This document shows, piece by piece, positions 24,159 through 34,870 of a DNA stretch of 64,000 nucleotides. Within the stretch, counting starts at the first letter, position 1; every line of letters begins with the position of its first letter. A program made the position numbers and the translations under genes. The stretch spans positions 40,671 to 104,670 of the forward strand of contig CANTFK010000616.1 of assembly GCA_947646735.1 (NCBI GenBank), given 5' to 3'. Origin of the DNA: Peronospora farinosa (taxonomy: Eukaryota > Oomycota > Peronosporomycetes > Peronosporales > Peronosporaceae). The notes beneath the pieces are model-generated. The model saw nothing but the letters and a program-made list of their open reading frames with translations. It ran no database searches and was not told the origin of the DNA.

Positions 24159-27100
24159 CTATAATGCATCAGAATTGAGGCGTCTTTGCCGCTCCTTTTT
24201 CCGTTTGCTATTTCCAAGTTTAGCCATGCTCTCCTGCAGCTTTCGCCAGAATGAACCCTTCTCGCGTGGTGTGCGTTGTGGACTGTCAGTGCCGATACCA
24301 AATTGCTGACGTCGTGAAATTCCAGGTGAAGCCGTCCAACTCTGTGGAGAGTAGCAATAGTCTTCCAATAATTTGTCATTGTAATAGCAACGTTTCTGCG
24401 TTGCACAAGTTTAGTCAAGTTAGTAAAGGGCGTGACTAGTTGCTCCAGTAAAACATGTACCAACCTCTTCAAATTTCTCATAAACAAAATGTACAGGCAT
24501 GTCCAGGTAGTTAGCCAGCCCAAGCTGTAAGCTGTCGGGGTAGCAGACGCAAGAGAAGGTCGTGAGTTAGTCTGCAGCAATGTAGTAACGTCGCCTTGCG
24601 CTCGTCTAACACTGTATTGCTGATACCTCATTTGAACTGGCTGAAGAGATATTCGTCGTCGAGAAAACATTGGCGTCGCTTGTGAAACAAATGATATCCC
24701 GTGTTCCGACTGGGGCATAGCAAAAGACACACGTGTTCGCGTAACCAACTGCTTACAGTCGAGAGAAGCACATGAGCATTTATGATTGAGCGTACCTGCG
24801 GCATATGTGAGAATTTCACCGAGTGCTCATACATGTGTCGATAGACTGCGTCGCCGAGTGATTCCAGCTCACTGTCACGTTCTTTACAGAGATGTATTCT
24901 ATCGATGAACGATGTCCACTATCGTATACAAAAGAGTCACAAAAAGGGTTGTCAAAACAGTCCAGGCAGTCATAATCAGTAGAAACGTACTTCTGCCAGA
25001 GTTTCTTCATCGGTGTATTTGTATATGAAAGGATGCTGAAGCAGTGCATCTGCCGTAGGCCGCTCTTCTGGGTCAAGTGTAAGGCACTTCAAACGCAAGC
25101 AGTTAGCAACATACTTGTTCTCGCAAAACGTTTAGCATCACAATATTCACACACCTGATCGACGAACGAGCAACACTCTTCGGAATACATGTCAACAGGC
25201 ATTTTAAGACATTGCTTATTTGCAACCTGGAATATATGTCAGGCATACGTAACAAGCAAAGCAACAAAAGCAATAGAAAAAACTCTTACGGAGTCGACTA
25301 GACCAAAAAACCCATCCTGTGTTGGAAGAGGGTAGCGGCCCAAGGCAACAGATATCATAGCAAGTCCAAAGGACCAAACATCAGCTACAGAAAGAAGATA
25401 CAGTCAGTTATCACGTTTACTAAGAAGTATTCCTCCATACACGAACACGAATATGAAGAAACTGACTCACCTGGATACGAATAATCGCCACCACCTATTC
25501 GTTCAGGGGCCATGTACAGAAGAGTACCCACAAACGTCTTTGTAGTGGTGGAACTATCATTCAAGGTCCGTGCTAAGCCAAAATCCGAAATCTTGACATC
25601 CCCTTGTCGATTCGTGAGCAAGTTGTGCGGCTTGATATCGCGATGTACCATTCGTTTGTTGTGGATATGAGATAAGCCGTACAATACACCTGTTGCTAGC
25701 CGTGCCAAAACCTTTTCATTTTGGCATCCACCGCGCAAAACAATATCCTGTAGCGATCCCGTACTCATATACTCCATGACCATGCAAATGGAGTTTTTGG
25801 GACGATCGACAAATGCGTCATAGAAGGACACAATGTAAGGACTGGGTCTGCACATAACAAGCATTAAGATATAGTTTTGTTCAGCCAGTCGATGATACAT
25901 CGCCAAAGAACTTTCGTTGTATCCTACGTACTTTGCTGTGGGTTTGCCGGTGCTTCTTCCAGCTGGAGGGTGTTGAGGCATCGGGCTATTATTATCCGCC
26001 ATCGGCACAAGATTTGAATAAAGCGCATGAAGCTCACGAACCATTTGCCGCCGCTGACCGCGGCCGTAAACGGGTACATCCTTTACCACGTAATGAGACA
26101 TATTCACCAAAAGTGAGCGAGAAACCATAGATCTGCCCCAGCACTACGTAAATGCTGACCTTGACGGCAACTACTTTTAGTGTTGGTATGTGGATAGCCT
26201 TATAAACCACACCAGAAGCCCCACGACCGACCTCTTTTACGCGCTCAAGGTTTTCTTGCAGGTGCAGACATGCAGCGTCAGGTGATGAGATACCTGCCTC
26301 TGATACTGCAACGCTTCTGGTGGTAAACATGCCGTGATTAGGAGAATAAGCACTTCCTGTACTATGCCGCTCGTTGTCTACACGATCCAAATCCAAATTA
26401 TCACATGATCAAACAGAGTTAGTGCCAGCAGCTACTGCCGAAACGATATCTAGCCGCACCGTTTGGAGATTGAAGGCCTGAATCGGATTCTGAACTCAGA
26501 TTCAATCTCATCATCGCCTGTTGTGCAGCACTAGGACCATTCGCAGGGGTACTTGATCCCGAAGAAGCTGCAGCTGTAATCGCCGCCGCCTCCATTGCAT
26601 CTCGCTTTGCAATGAGTCGAGTTGCAGCTCGCTGGGCCCTCTCTTCCGCTTGCTGAGGTGTAGGCATATCTTCAAGTTTGAGTCGTAATTGCGGACGCTT
26701 GCTAACGTGATTACCGGAGACTCCTTTTTTCACGGGTTTGACAGCTTTCCACAATGGTGCACGACTACGTGGGGTAGCTACTGGAGACGGCGTTCCAACC
26801 AATACTGTCCTCTCGGTCATTTGTGGCACCAGTGGTACCTGTGGTTCTTTTTCTTCAAGCGATAAGTGGTCGGTCAATAATTCAATTTCATTGTCCAGCG
26901 CCTTTGTGACTAGACATGTATGTGCATCCGTAGATGGCGACAGCATCAAAATAGTCGACTCTTCATCCTTAATAGCTGGCAAACATTGTTCTTCCTCTTG
27001 TGTAGGTTGCACTACCACTGAAAGTGTCGCAATCTCTTCCAAAATCGGGTACGTTTTGTCCATCCATAGACACTTCCATGACTTGACTTCTGCAATACGA

Positions 27101-27639
27101 AGTGCACGTGGACAAATATCTGGAAAGATCCGAGCAATCACTTCATCATCCGCCTACCAAAAAATCCATCAACCACATGATCAATTGAACGAATGCCTTC
27201 TTTTCCCCTCTTTTTCTCGTACCTTTTTCATCAAATTAGGAGCTGATTGTGGTCTCTTTAATGTCTTTTTCTGTCTTGAAAACGTCGTAGGATACACCAC
27301 TTGATCTCTTCCAGAAGTCTCTATAGTGCTTGAAAAAAGGCTATTCAACTCGAAGCATGTCTTATCCTCTGCTCTGTCTCTTTCTTCATGATTCAACCAT
27401 GCACGTGGCTCGCAATTTGCGCTTTCAACACGTCCACGCTTTCGTAATTTCTCCATAAGTGTCGTCCGTGAGACTTCTTGGCTCGACCCGTCGAGTAAAT
27501 CACGTCGATGACTTGTAGAAACTATAGAAGAACGATTCGATGAAGATACGGATGCTAGAGACGACGATGTTTCTCGATCAACGACGGCTTTTGACACGTG
27601 CCGATGATTCGTCTGGTGCTTCGTCTGTTGCACTGGCAT
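24159..27639 (-). CDS. MAPKK-like protein kinase with long N- and C-terminal extensions
   Basis: Twelve exons join in frame: 27223-27639, 26445-27153, 26160-26377, 25932-26080, 25471-25847, 25290-25384, 25155-25226, 24991-25086, 24796-24918, 24627-24748, 24465-24531, 24159-24395 (893 aa). The kinase domain has the Gly loop VGRGASGVVYKA, VAVK (catalytic Lys), SPYIVSFYDAF, the gatekeeper MVMEYMSTGSLQDI, HRDIKPHNLL, DFGLA, GTLLYMAPERI and DVWSFGLAMISV. The STE7-like order points to a MAP kinase kinase. About 375 residues precede it, Ser-rich then ADDEVIARIFPD and low-complexity Ala/Ser. The C-terminus has LQLGLANYLDMPVHFVYEKF and a basic tail (NSKRKKERQRR). The donor of exon 2 is weak; an alternative 15 bases upstream keeps frame, so that junction is uncertain. 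Whether the N-terminal two exons belong to the same transcript needs RNA data. Confidence 0.85.
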
Positions 27640-27844
27640 TTCCTCTCTCTATGTGTATGTGGAGCTAACCCTTTCAAAAGTAATAATAAATTCAAGAGGG
27701 AAAGGAAGGGAAACATACAGCTAGAGAGCACGTTGTACGATTGATTAAATAGACAGAAAGTATCTTCTTTGATCCGTACACGTTTTTGATCGTACAGATT
27801 GTTAGGTTCCTTTTTTCTACCAATCAGAAAGCTCAGTAATTCAA

Positions 27845-29326
27845 ATGCCTCGTCGTAACGTGGTCGTGCTGGGTGGTGGGATCTCTGGTCTAAGTCTCGC
27901 CTATTTCTTACGTCATACACTTCCTCAGACGATCGCGACGACTACACGTATTCATATACTCGATGCTGATTCAATTGCAGGTGGATGGGTACGTACAGCC
28001 AAGCGTCATAAATTTTTATTTGAAGAAGGACCACGAGGTTTTCGACCATCTCGTAATGGCGCCGAGATGCTGCGATTGGTGGAACAACTTCAACTTGAAG
28101 ACAAAATGCAAGCGGTGGATCCAGCAGCTCATGCTCGTTATATTTTACGTAATCGAAAGGTGGAGAAGCTGCCAAGTTCAATGCTAGAAGCTCTACGATG
28201 GCCATTATCGCTTCCAGTGGCACGTGCAGCGCTTCATGAGCTCTTTGTAAAGCCAGGAACAGAACAGGATGAGTCCGTGTACAAGTTTATAGCGAGAAGA
28301 TTTAGTCCCTTGGTAGCTGAGAGACTCTTGGATCCTGTAGCTTCGGGGATCTTTGGGGGAGACATTACGAAACTCTCAATGCGTTCGTGTTTTCCAATGT
28401 TCATGGACTTGGAGAGAGAGTATGGATCAGTTGTAAAGGGAATGCTGCTTGGAGGTGCTAAAGGAAGTGAGACACTGCTGGATGGTACGAAAAAATCGGA
28501 GTTTGTCAAGAAACACGAAAAGTCCGTGAGTGTGAGCTTTACTGATGGCATGAGCACGCTGATAGAGGCTCTCGTAAACGATATTCACGCCAATCCGATG
28601 GCAGAACTTCAGTTAAACACGAAAGTGACGAGATTGGGAGTTCATGGACAAAACAATACGTTGTCTAAAGGACTGCGTTTTGTGGTGGAAAGCAAAGACC
28701 CTCAGTCCGGAGAAGTTCGAGAGCCTATTAAAGCCTCACATGTATTTTCAACTATCCCGGCATGCTATCTGGCTCCTGTGGTGAAGGATTCGGCGCCTGA
28801 TTTAGCTGAGGCACTCAATGAAATTAAGTTTGTTGACATGGGGGTAGTGCACGTTGGGTACCATGAGAAGGTGCTGTCTACCGACGGTTTCGGGTACCTC
28901 ATTCCCTCTGCAGAACGTGAGAAGGTGCTTGGCGTGGTGTTTGACTCCAACACTTTCCCCATGCAGAACGGTGAGGACAAAATGCAGACGCGTCTGAGTG
29001 TCATGAGTGGTGGTGCCCACTTTCGAGAGGTGGCGTCACTGCCAGAAGGAGAACTGGAGCGAAATGCTTTAGATGCCTTGAAGCGACACCTCGGTATCAC
29101 GCGCAAGCCTGACTACGTGCGTGCCATGGCACTGACGAATGGAATTCCGCAATACAACGTCGGGTTTAGTCAGACACTGCAGCGTATTGAGAAGCAGGCT
29201 GCACGCGGTACACCAGGTTTATTCATGGGCGGCAACAGCTTCTATGGCATTGGGCTGGCTGACTGCGTGACCAACTCCAAACTTCTTGCGCTCAAGTTTG
29301 CCAAGAGTGTCGTCTCAAGTGGCTAG
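27845..29326 (+). CDS. Protoporphyrinogen oxidase
   Basis: FAD enzyme of the penultimate step of haem synthesis, at the mitochondrial inner membrane in oomycetes and animals. Single exon, 493 aa, typical length. FAD dinucleotide-binding motif VVVLGGGISGLSLAYFL at residues 6-22, then ADSIAGGWVRT and FEEGPRGFRPS, DPVASGIFGGDITKLSMRSC, and the C-terminal FAD-contacting GLFMGGNSFYGIGLADCV. No cleavable presequence, as in other PPOX proteins. Divergent from the kinase gene with only 205 bases between starts, so the promoters are shared or adjacent. Confidence 0.96.
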   Translation: MPRRNVVVLGGGISGLSLAYFLRHTLPQTIATTTRIHILDADSIAGGWVRTAKRHKFLFEEGPRGFRPSRNGAEMLRLVEQLQLEDKMQAVDPAAHARYILRNRKVEKLPSSMLEALRWPLSLPVARAALHELFVKPGTEQDESVYKFIARRFSPLVAERLLDPVASGIFGGDITKLSMRSCFPMFMDLEREYGSVVKGMLLGGAKGSETLLDGTKKSEFVKKHEKSVSVSFTDGMSTLIEALVNDIHANPMAELQLNTKVTRLGVHGQNNTLSKGLRFVVESKDPQSGEVREPIKASHVFSTIPACYLAPVVKDSAPDLAEALNEIKFVDMGVVHVGYHEKVLSTDGFGYLIPSAEREKVLGVVFDSNTFPMQNGEDKMQTRLSVMSGGAHFREVASLPEGELERNALDALKRHLGITRKPDYVRAMALTNGIPQYNVGFSQTLQRIEKQAARGTPGLFMGGNSFYGIGLADCVTNSKLLALKFAKSVVSSG

Positions 29327-30369
29327 AACAGTGCATGTGCACAGTTTGGCGTCTGTGAAGTGTTTGCGCAGTGAGTGTACCTCGTTGAGGCACGATCTGG
29401 TGCTACGGTGAAAACAAGCATGTTGCTGTCCTGTGGCCCTGGAAACGCATAGTTGCACCTCCTGTCCTTTGTAGATACGCTATTACACGGTCTCAAATGC
29501 AATTGCCTCGTTCCGTATCAATCGTCTGTAAAAGCTTCGAGTACAAGCAGCATTGTCAAGCACCAGAATCCAGCTGAGGGTTGTCAACTCGTTCACTTCA
29601 CGCATATGATGCGGACTTTAATCTAGGAAAATCGCCAGTACACGGAGGAGCTGGATGTTTCAAGTAAAGATCAACGTACTTCATTGCGCTCGCCACAAAC
29701 GCTTCCCTCTAGTTCTCATCGTTTGTAAGTACCCTCCAGGATAGCTGTGGTGAAGCGTATCAAGGGTTGACATCATGTCCTTCTTATGTTGTACGCGTCC
29801 TTGTTGCACGACACAATTTTGCTGCAGAGGTCACAGCATTTTGATTCGATGACCATTATTAGGCAGGGACCTGTATGACCTGGTCAATCACTCCAGCAAG
29901 ATAAGCATACCTCAGCATCAACGTTAGTTCTCGTGTAACACTTACCAGTTCGTCTGCAGTTTAAAGTCGCCGTATCTGATTGTCAATCTCGGGAGCGGAG
30001 CATTTTCACCACCTATAACTTCGCCGCCGCCTTCTCAGGCGCGTGTATCTCCTGTTCACAGCACCCATTTTCCCAAAGTATAGTTGACAGAGCATCCATA
30101 CTTTCGATCCGCTTTCATCGCATGATTGTCGCTGGTGACTCTGCCACTGCTCCTCTCTAACCAGTTTGTCTCCAGTTGGTACACCAAGAATATTACACAC
30201 AACAAACATCACGACCGTCGAAAGATAGCTCCTACAGCGTCATCACAATGAGGTACAAAGATCTATTACCGTCAAAAGGCTTGGAATGGATCCGCTACTA
30301 TTGGTCTGGCCAAAAGCGCGAGCTTCACTGAGTCATGTCGTAGCTGACTCTGTGGTTGCAGCTGCAATG
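29327..30369. other. Intergenic, no gene seen
   Basis: 1043 bases between convergent protoporphyrinogen oxidase and taxilin. I tested both strands for exon-like stretches and found none with convincing codon composition or splice sites. There is no clear repeat or RNA gene. Confidence 0.5.
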
Positions 30370-32038
30370 TTATATCTGTTGGGCTTGTCGAGTACTTTTG
30401 AGCTCGGCTTGGAGGTGACGACAAAGACTCTCTAGCTTTTTAACCTTTTCCTGCAGCATCATTGTCTCCTCGATAGATGTCACCTTTCCCTGAATTGAGG
30501 CAATCGCACCACTGTCATACTCCGCACACTTCTTCTTTAGCGCAAGGTTTTCCTTCTCCAGCTTCTTGGTTGTTTTAGCCATCTTGTCCATTTCTTCACG
30601 AAAGGTAGTAAACATCTGATTGCTCTTCGTCAGTGTTTCCTGCACCACGTCAAACTTTTCGGAGTACGAATCGAGCTGCGCTTGCAACTGAACCTCGCGG
30701 GCGGAAAACGCCTTGGACCTGTCTAATGTGAGTTTCACCTTCTCCGCCTCTCGCGACGTTAGTACTACCTGATGTCGCAATTTCGTTTCGACAAGCTGAA
30801 CAGTTAAATCCTTAGCCTCTAGCTGCCGCTGAAAATGCTCTTCGCGCGCTGTGTATTGTTCGAGAAATTTCCTGAGCTTCTGTTGAAGACTGGGGAGACA
30901 AGAACGTATTTTTACATTTTTCAGGTTGTGGAAGCGTTGACACTGCATAAGTGCGTGCACAAACGTACTTTTCATTCTCTTTCAACGACGCCACGTAGTC
31001 TTGGCCCTGTTTGTCCATCTTGGCACTCACTTCTTCAATCGTCTTTTGGAATTGGGCTGACAAGTCGCGTCTAAGCATCAAATAGTGATTAACTAGTAGT
31101 ACGAGACCTGAAATACACCTATACACATGCAAACCTCTTCTGGTCTTCCTCGTCAGCAATACGACGGCTTTCACTCTGAATATGTTCAATAAAAAGCATC
31201 AAAATGTCAACAATCTCAATTAACGCCATCATATTGTTACAACCCATTCACGTACCACAATGAGCTTGTTCTGCTTTTGCAGCTCCCGACAGAGTTGCTC
31301 CAATTTGGTTTTAGAAGTGGTCGTCTTAACCAGCTCCGTGCTCACTGCACACACTCAACTTTTCAGCAAAAAAGACATGACCATCTGCAATGTACTAGAC
31401 AGGAAAACGCACCTGTACCCTTGCGTTGCTTCAGCAAGATACACTTGGCATTGAGTTCACTAATTTTCTTTTGCATCAGTTCCAGTTGTTGACTCTACAA
31501 GTACCTCATAAATAAGTATCTCTTTATCCAACCAGCTCTCTTGTAACTATCTCCATACCGCATGAATGAGGCTGCTGACAAGTTCCACGACCTTTTCCTC
31601 AGCTGTCATCTCGTCCATTTTCTTGACATTTTCTGCCTTTTCCTTCAATTGAATTGGCAGTGTCTTATCCAGATAAATGGCTACAATTGCATTAGTTTTT
31701 TTACCCAATTCCCAGCACTTTAACAGATCCAATGGCTACCCACCCGAAAGGTCATCAACGTTTTCATCTCCACCCACTTCAATTTCTGCAATTTTTCCAG
31801 CTAAAAGCTCTCTCAGTGCGTCTTCTCGAGTGGTTTTCGTGTTGCGCTTGTGATGACGTCCAGGAGACGCTGCAATTGGGGATCGTTTGAGCTCAGCATT
31901 GCTTTTACTCGAGCTGATAGCGTCACTTTTATTTCCACGTTGTTGCTGTTGGATACATTTACTTTTATGCTTATGCTTAAGGCTCTTGGTCTCTCGATTC
32001 AACGGCTTTAGCTCGAGACTTGGAGACTCGTCCGTCAT
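30370..32038 (-). CDS. Taxilin family coiled-coil protein
   Basis: Taxilins bind syntaxins and act in vesicle traffic. The gene has at least six exons on the minus strand. The first (ATG 32038 to about 31749) is Lys/Ser-rich with KHKHKSK. Later ones carry IYLDKTLPIQLKEKAENV, SQQLELMQKKISELNAKCIL, and KTKLEQLCRELQKQNK, and the last long exon ends at 30370. The taxilin signature is in the last exon: LDSYSEKFDVVQETLTKSNQ, MFTTFREEMDKMAKTTKKLE, and KKLESLCRHLQAEL. Nearly the whole protein is coiled coil. Small middle exons between about 30960 and 31240 (RDLSAQFQKTIEEVSAKMDK) fit the same frame plan, but I did not fix every boundary. Confidence 0.88.
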
Positions 32039-32536
32039 TTTTAATTGATTTCGTAGCCATTAGATAAAAAAGAATTAGATTTTACAAATATAGACACGAA
32101 TTGTTTTATTTTTTTACCCAGTATACTCAGTATACACAGTTGATGAAATTGCTTTGGTGCAACATCCTGCAACAACGCATCGGTGTAGGATATATATCAT
32201 TAATTACGCCTACAAAACTCTAAATTTTAATACAATACAACGTTGCACATAAATTAAACACTTGCGCCAGTTATAGCCTACCCCTTAGTCGCCTTCGGAC
32301 AAGCGGTATACAATGAGAAAGATACAAAAACGACCCAAAACCTGTTTAACTTAAATACGTGTTTATATCATAAGATACAGGTCTCCATTTTCATCCGCCG
32401 TCGGAGAAGGCAGAAAAAAAAATGCATGCATGTGCACGTATAGAAAGAGTACTGACAGCATTATCTCGAAGCTACAACATCTCATTCACTTCCCACATCT
32501 GATAACGCATTTTCTAAGCAGCTTTTGAACAAGAGG
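32039..32536. other. Divergent promoter region of taxilin and ZIP transporter
   Basis: 498 AT-rich bases. Close to the ZIP start is a CTCATTCACTTCCC motif at 32481-32494, resembling the oomycete initiator (consensus YCAYTYY). The rest shows nothing coding. Confidence 0.5.
32481..32494 (+). promoter_or_regulatory. Possible oomycete initiator element
   Basis: TCATTC within a pyrimidine-rich context, 43-56 bases upstream of the ZIP ATG. The oomycete core promoter is known to use an initiator of this kind, usually 30-100 bases before the start codon. Assignment is by pattern only. Confidence 0.35.
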
Positions 32537-33592
32537 ATGGACGCTGTCGATGAATTTAAACTGATTGCGGCGCTCTTCATCTTGGTGCTGGCGCTCTTGG
32601 GTGGCATGGCGCCGTTATTGAGCAGTCAACGCGTCAGCAAACGCGTTACTAGCGTGCTCAATATGGTGGCGGCTGGTATCTTTCTTGCTAGCTCATGTAT
32701 GCATCTTCTGCCGGATGCACAGAACAATGCGGCGCTTACAGAGTGGGGTTGTGAACATACCGCTGAAGTTTTTCTTGCCGTGAGAACACGCTACAATGGC
32801 GACAGGAAGCGCTGCTTTAGATGGGCCAACTTCTTTTATGGCTGTGGCTTCCTTCTGGTACTGCTTCTCGAGGTCATGGCGCACACATTGCAACGGTATT
32901 ACAGCAAAGTAAATGGCCGTGCTCATGGTGCAGAGCACGAGCGGGACGCACTACTGACTGTCACGAACCCCAGTGTTGCTAGAGTGGAGAACCTGAACAA
33001 GAACGCTGGACACGCTCATGCTCGCGCTCATGACCACTCGTACGATTTGATCGAGACTGGAGACTATGGTAGTCAAGGAGAGAGCGTTGGACTCCTAGTC
33101 CACGCTGAAGACGGCAAGGATGAGCCACACTCGCACATTCATGGCATCGTAAAGGGCAACTCCATTTTGGCGCTCGTAGTCTTCGTCGCATTGTCGTTCC
33201 ACTCTGTGATGGAAGGCATGGGCATGGGAGCCTCAAGCACCCCGGCTTGGGATATTCTAGTCGCTATCTTGGCACACAAGTCACTGGCAGCATTCGCGCT
33301 GGCGCTCGAGTTCCTGCACCACAACGTGTCACAGAAGCAACTTTTGTCCTCCATAGTAGTTTTCTCAATCATGACGCCCATGGGGATCTTGTTGGGTCGG
33401 CTGCTCGTCGATTCCAACCGTGCGACACCTGCAGCTGGTGTGTGTGCTGCGTTTGCCGGTGGCACTTTCCTGTTTGTTGCTATCATGGAGATCATCCCGC
33501 AAGAGCTGCAGGATCCACGGTACCAAGTCGAAAAGTGTTCTGCTCTGCTTGCTGGATACGGTGCCATGGGTGTGCTTTCACTCTGGACGTAA
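32537..33592 (+). CDS. ZIP family metal (zinc/iron) transporter
   Basis: Plasma or organelle membrane importer of divalent metals. Single exon; ATG 32537 gives 351 aa (the frame opens 12 bases earlier with a non-ATG codon). About eight membrane helices are visible, the first at KLIAALFILVLALLGGMAPL. The loop between helices III and IV is His-rich (HAHARAHDHSYD, HSHIHG), the usual metal-sensing loop. The metal-site helix IV shows LSFHSVMEGMGMG and helix V shows LAHKSLAAFALALEF, both with the conserved HSxxEG / HK residues. Confidence 0.95.
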   Translation: MDAVDEFKLIAALFILVLALLGGMAPLLSSQRVSKRVTSVLNMVAAGIFLASSCMHLLPDAQNNAALTEWGCEHTAEVFLAVRTRYNGDRKRCFRWANFFYGCGFLLVLLLEVMAHTLQRYYSKVNGRAHGAEHERDALLTVTNPSVARVENLNKNAGHAHARAHDHSYDLIETGDYGSQGESVGLLVHAEDGKDEPHSHIHGIVKGNSILALVVFVALSFHSVMEGMGMGASSTPAWDILVAILAHKSLAAFALALEFLHHNVSQKQLLSSIVVFSIMTPMGILLGRLLVDSNRATPAAGVCAAFAGGTFLFVAIMEIIPQELQDPRYQVEKCSALLAGYGAMGVLSLWT

Positions 33593-33911
33593 AACAACCG
33601 TTGACTTATGTATTTCTTGAAGAGACAAATAGTTTAGTATGTTGTAAGGCATTTGAAAGCGTCATGAGCATCAACTGCCAATTCAAATAACGTTCGCATC
33701 GATGTGAAGGAGAGAAAAAGCTTACTCAAGTAGCTACTTCTTTGCTCAAAAAAAGCATTCGAAAACACTATTCTCTCCAGCTTCATGTGCCTGTGGAGGT
33801 GTAACGTTAGCATATCAGTACACTATTGATCACAATTTCATTCTACAGTCAACGTCGTAATCAGAAGAAAAAAAGACACGCAGTCGTTCTGGTATCTCTT
33901 GAGCTTACATT

Positions 33912-33942
<31 letters not shown>
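33593..33942. other. Intergenic between convergent ZIP and RBX1, with CT repeat
   Basis: 350 bases holding the ZIP 3' UTR and, near 33915-33942, a CT dinucleotide run that ends directly at the RBX1 stop codon. No coding sequence. Confidence 0.5.
33915..33942. repeat. CT dinucleotide microsatellite (about 14 units)
   Basis: Run of CT on the plus strand immediately downstream of the RBX1 stop (GA on its sense strand). Confidence 0.9.
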
Positions 33943-33946
<4 letters not shown>

Positions 33947-34449
33947 CTGCCGTACTTTTGGAACTCCCACTCACGGTTGTCCAATGGACACACTTGACGG
34001 GTCTTGAGCCATCTTGAAATGCAGTGAAAGTGGAAAGCGTGGTCTGTCATAATCAATAATAAAATCAAATAAATGTAAATACGTTTAAACACAATACGAG
34101 CCCCAACGCCAGCCAACGTACTGCAGACACCCCATGCCACTGTACATTCCTCACTGGTGGCTGATGCTTGATTAGCCTGGCACTCAATGCACAAGTCCAT
34201 GATGTGGTTACGACAGATGGCGCAATTATCCACTACAATATCTATAAGTACAGCAAGAAACAACAGAATTTTATTTTATTTTACTGCAAAGATCTTAATG
34301 ATTAAATCATTTAAACCACGGTAAGAAAACAAACAAACAAACAAACCCCAAGACCAAAGAGCCACAGCATTCCACTTTTTAATTTCAAAACGCTTTTCCT
34401 CGCTTGATGTCGCGGGAGGCACCACCTCGGTCTTCATCTCCTCGTCCAT
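33943..34449 (-). CDS. RBX1: RBX1/ROC1 RING-box protein
   Basis: RING subunit of cullin-RING ubiquitin ligases that recruits the E2. Three exons. Exon 1 is 34347-34449 ([10 protein letters not shown]...[14 protein letters not shown]), exon 2 runs from the residue pair D-I at about 34243 to about 34126, and exon 3 begins N-H-A-F and ends at 33943. The joined frame has the full zinc ligand set: [29 protein letters not shown], then [19 protein letters not shown] and [14 protein letters not shown], about 107 aa, as in other eukaryotes. The first intron's donor lies in a GTTT tetranucleotide run (about five units). Confidence 0.95.
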
Positions 34450-34870
34450 AGCGTCAGCGTGTTAACTGATGCAAATCGTTTTTTCTCCTAAATGAGAAAA
34501 ATTAAATCAATCTACTTGTGTTTAGGATACGAATGGTACATGGTACCAGTGTCAATTTGTCATGTTGTTATTGATTATAAACCTTGTTGTGCTGCATTTA
34601 TGCAATTATAATCATAAAAACAACCAAATTTACTGTTAAAACTGTTCTATTGTTGTCAGCAGGGACAATAATCACTTGTTAAAACAGTCGTGGTCTTATC
34701 TCGATATTATGCTGAAACCCAGAAACTTGTTACGTTTCTATGAGCTGCACTTTCATGCTCAACCTGTTCCTATCACTACCTCATCACTGCTTATTGCATC
34801 AATTGCAAGCACCTTATCTGTCCATTAATTAGTTCAGCAGCGACGGATCATCAACACATTGGTCCTTGGA
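34450..34870. other. Intergenic, no gene seen
   Basis: 421 AT-rich bases upstream of RBX1 (minus) and downstream of the GYF gene (minus). RBX1 promoter expected. No exon seen. Confidence 0.5.
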
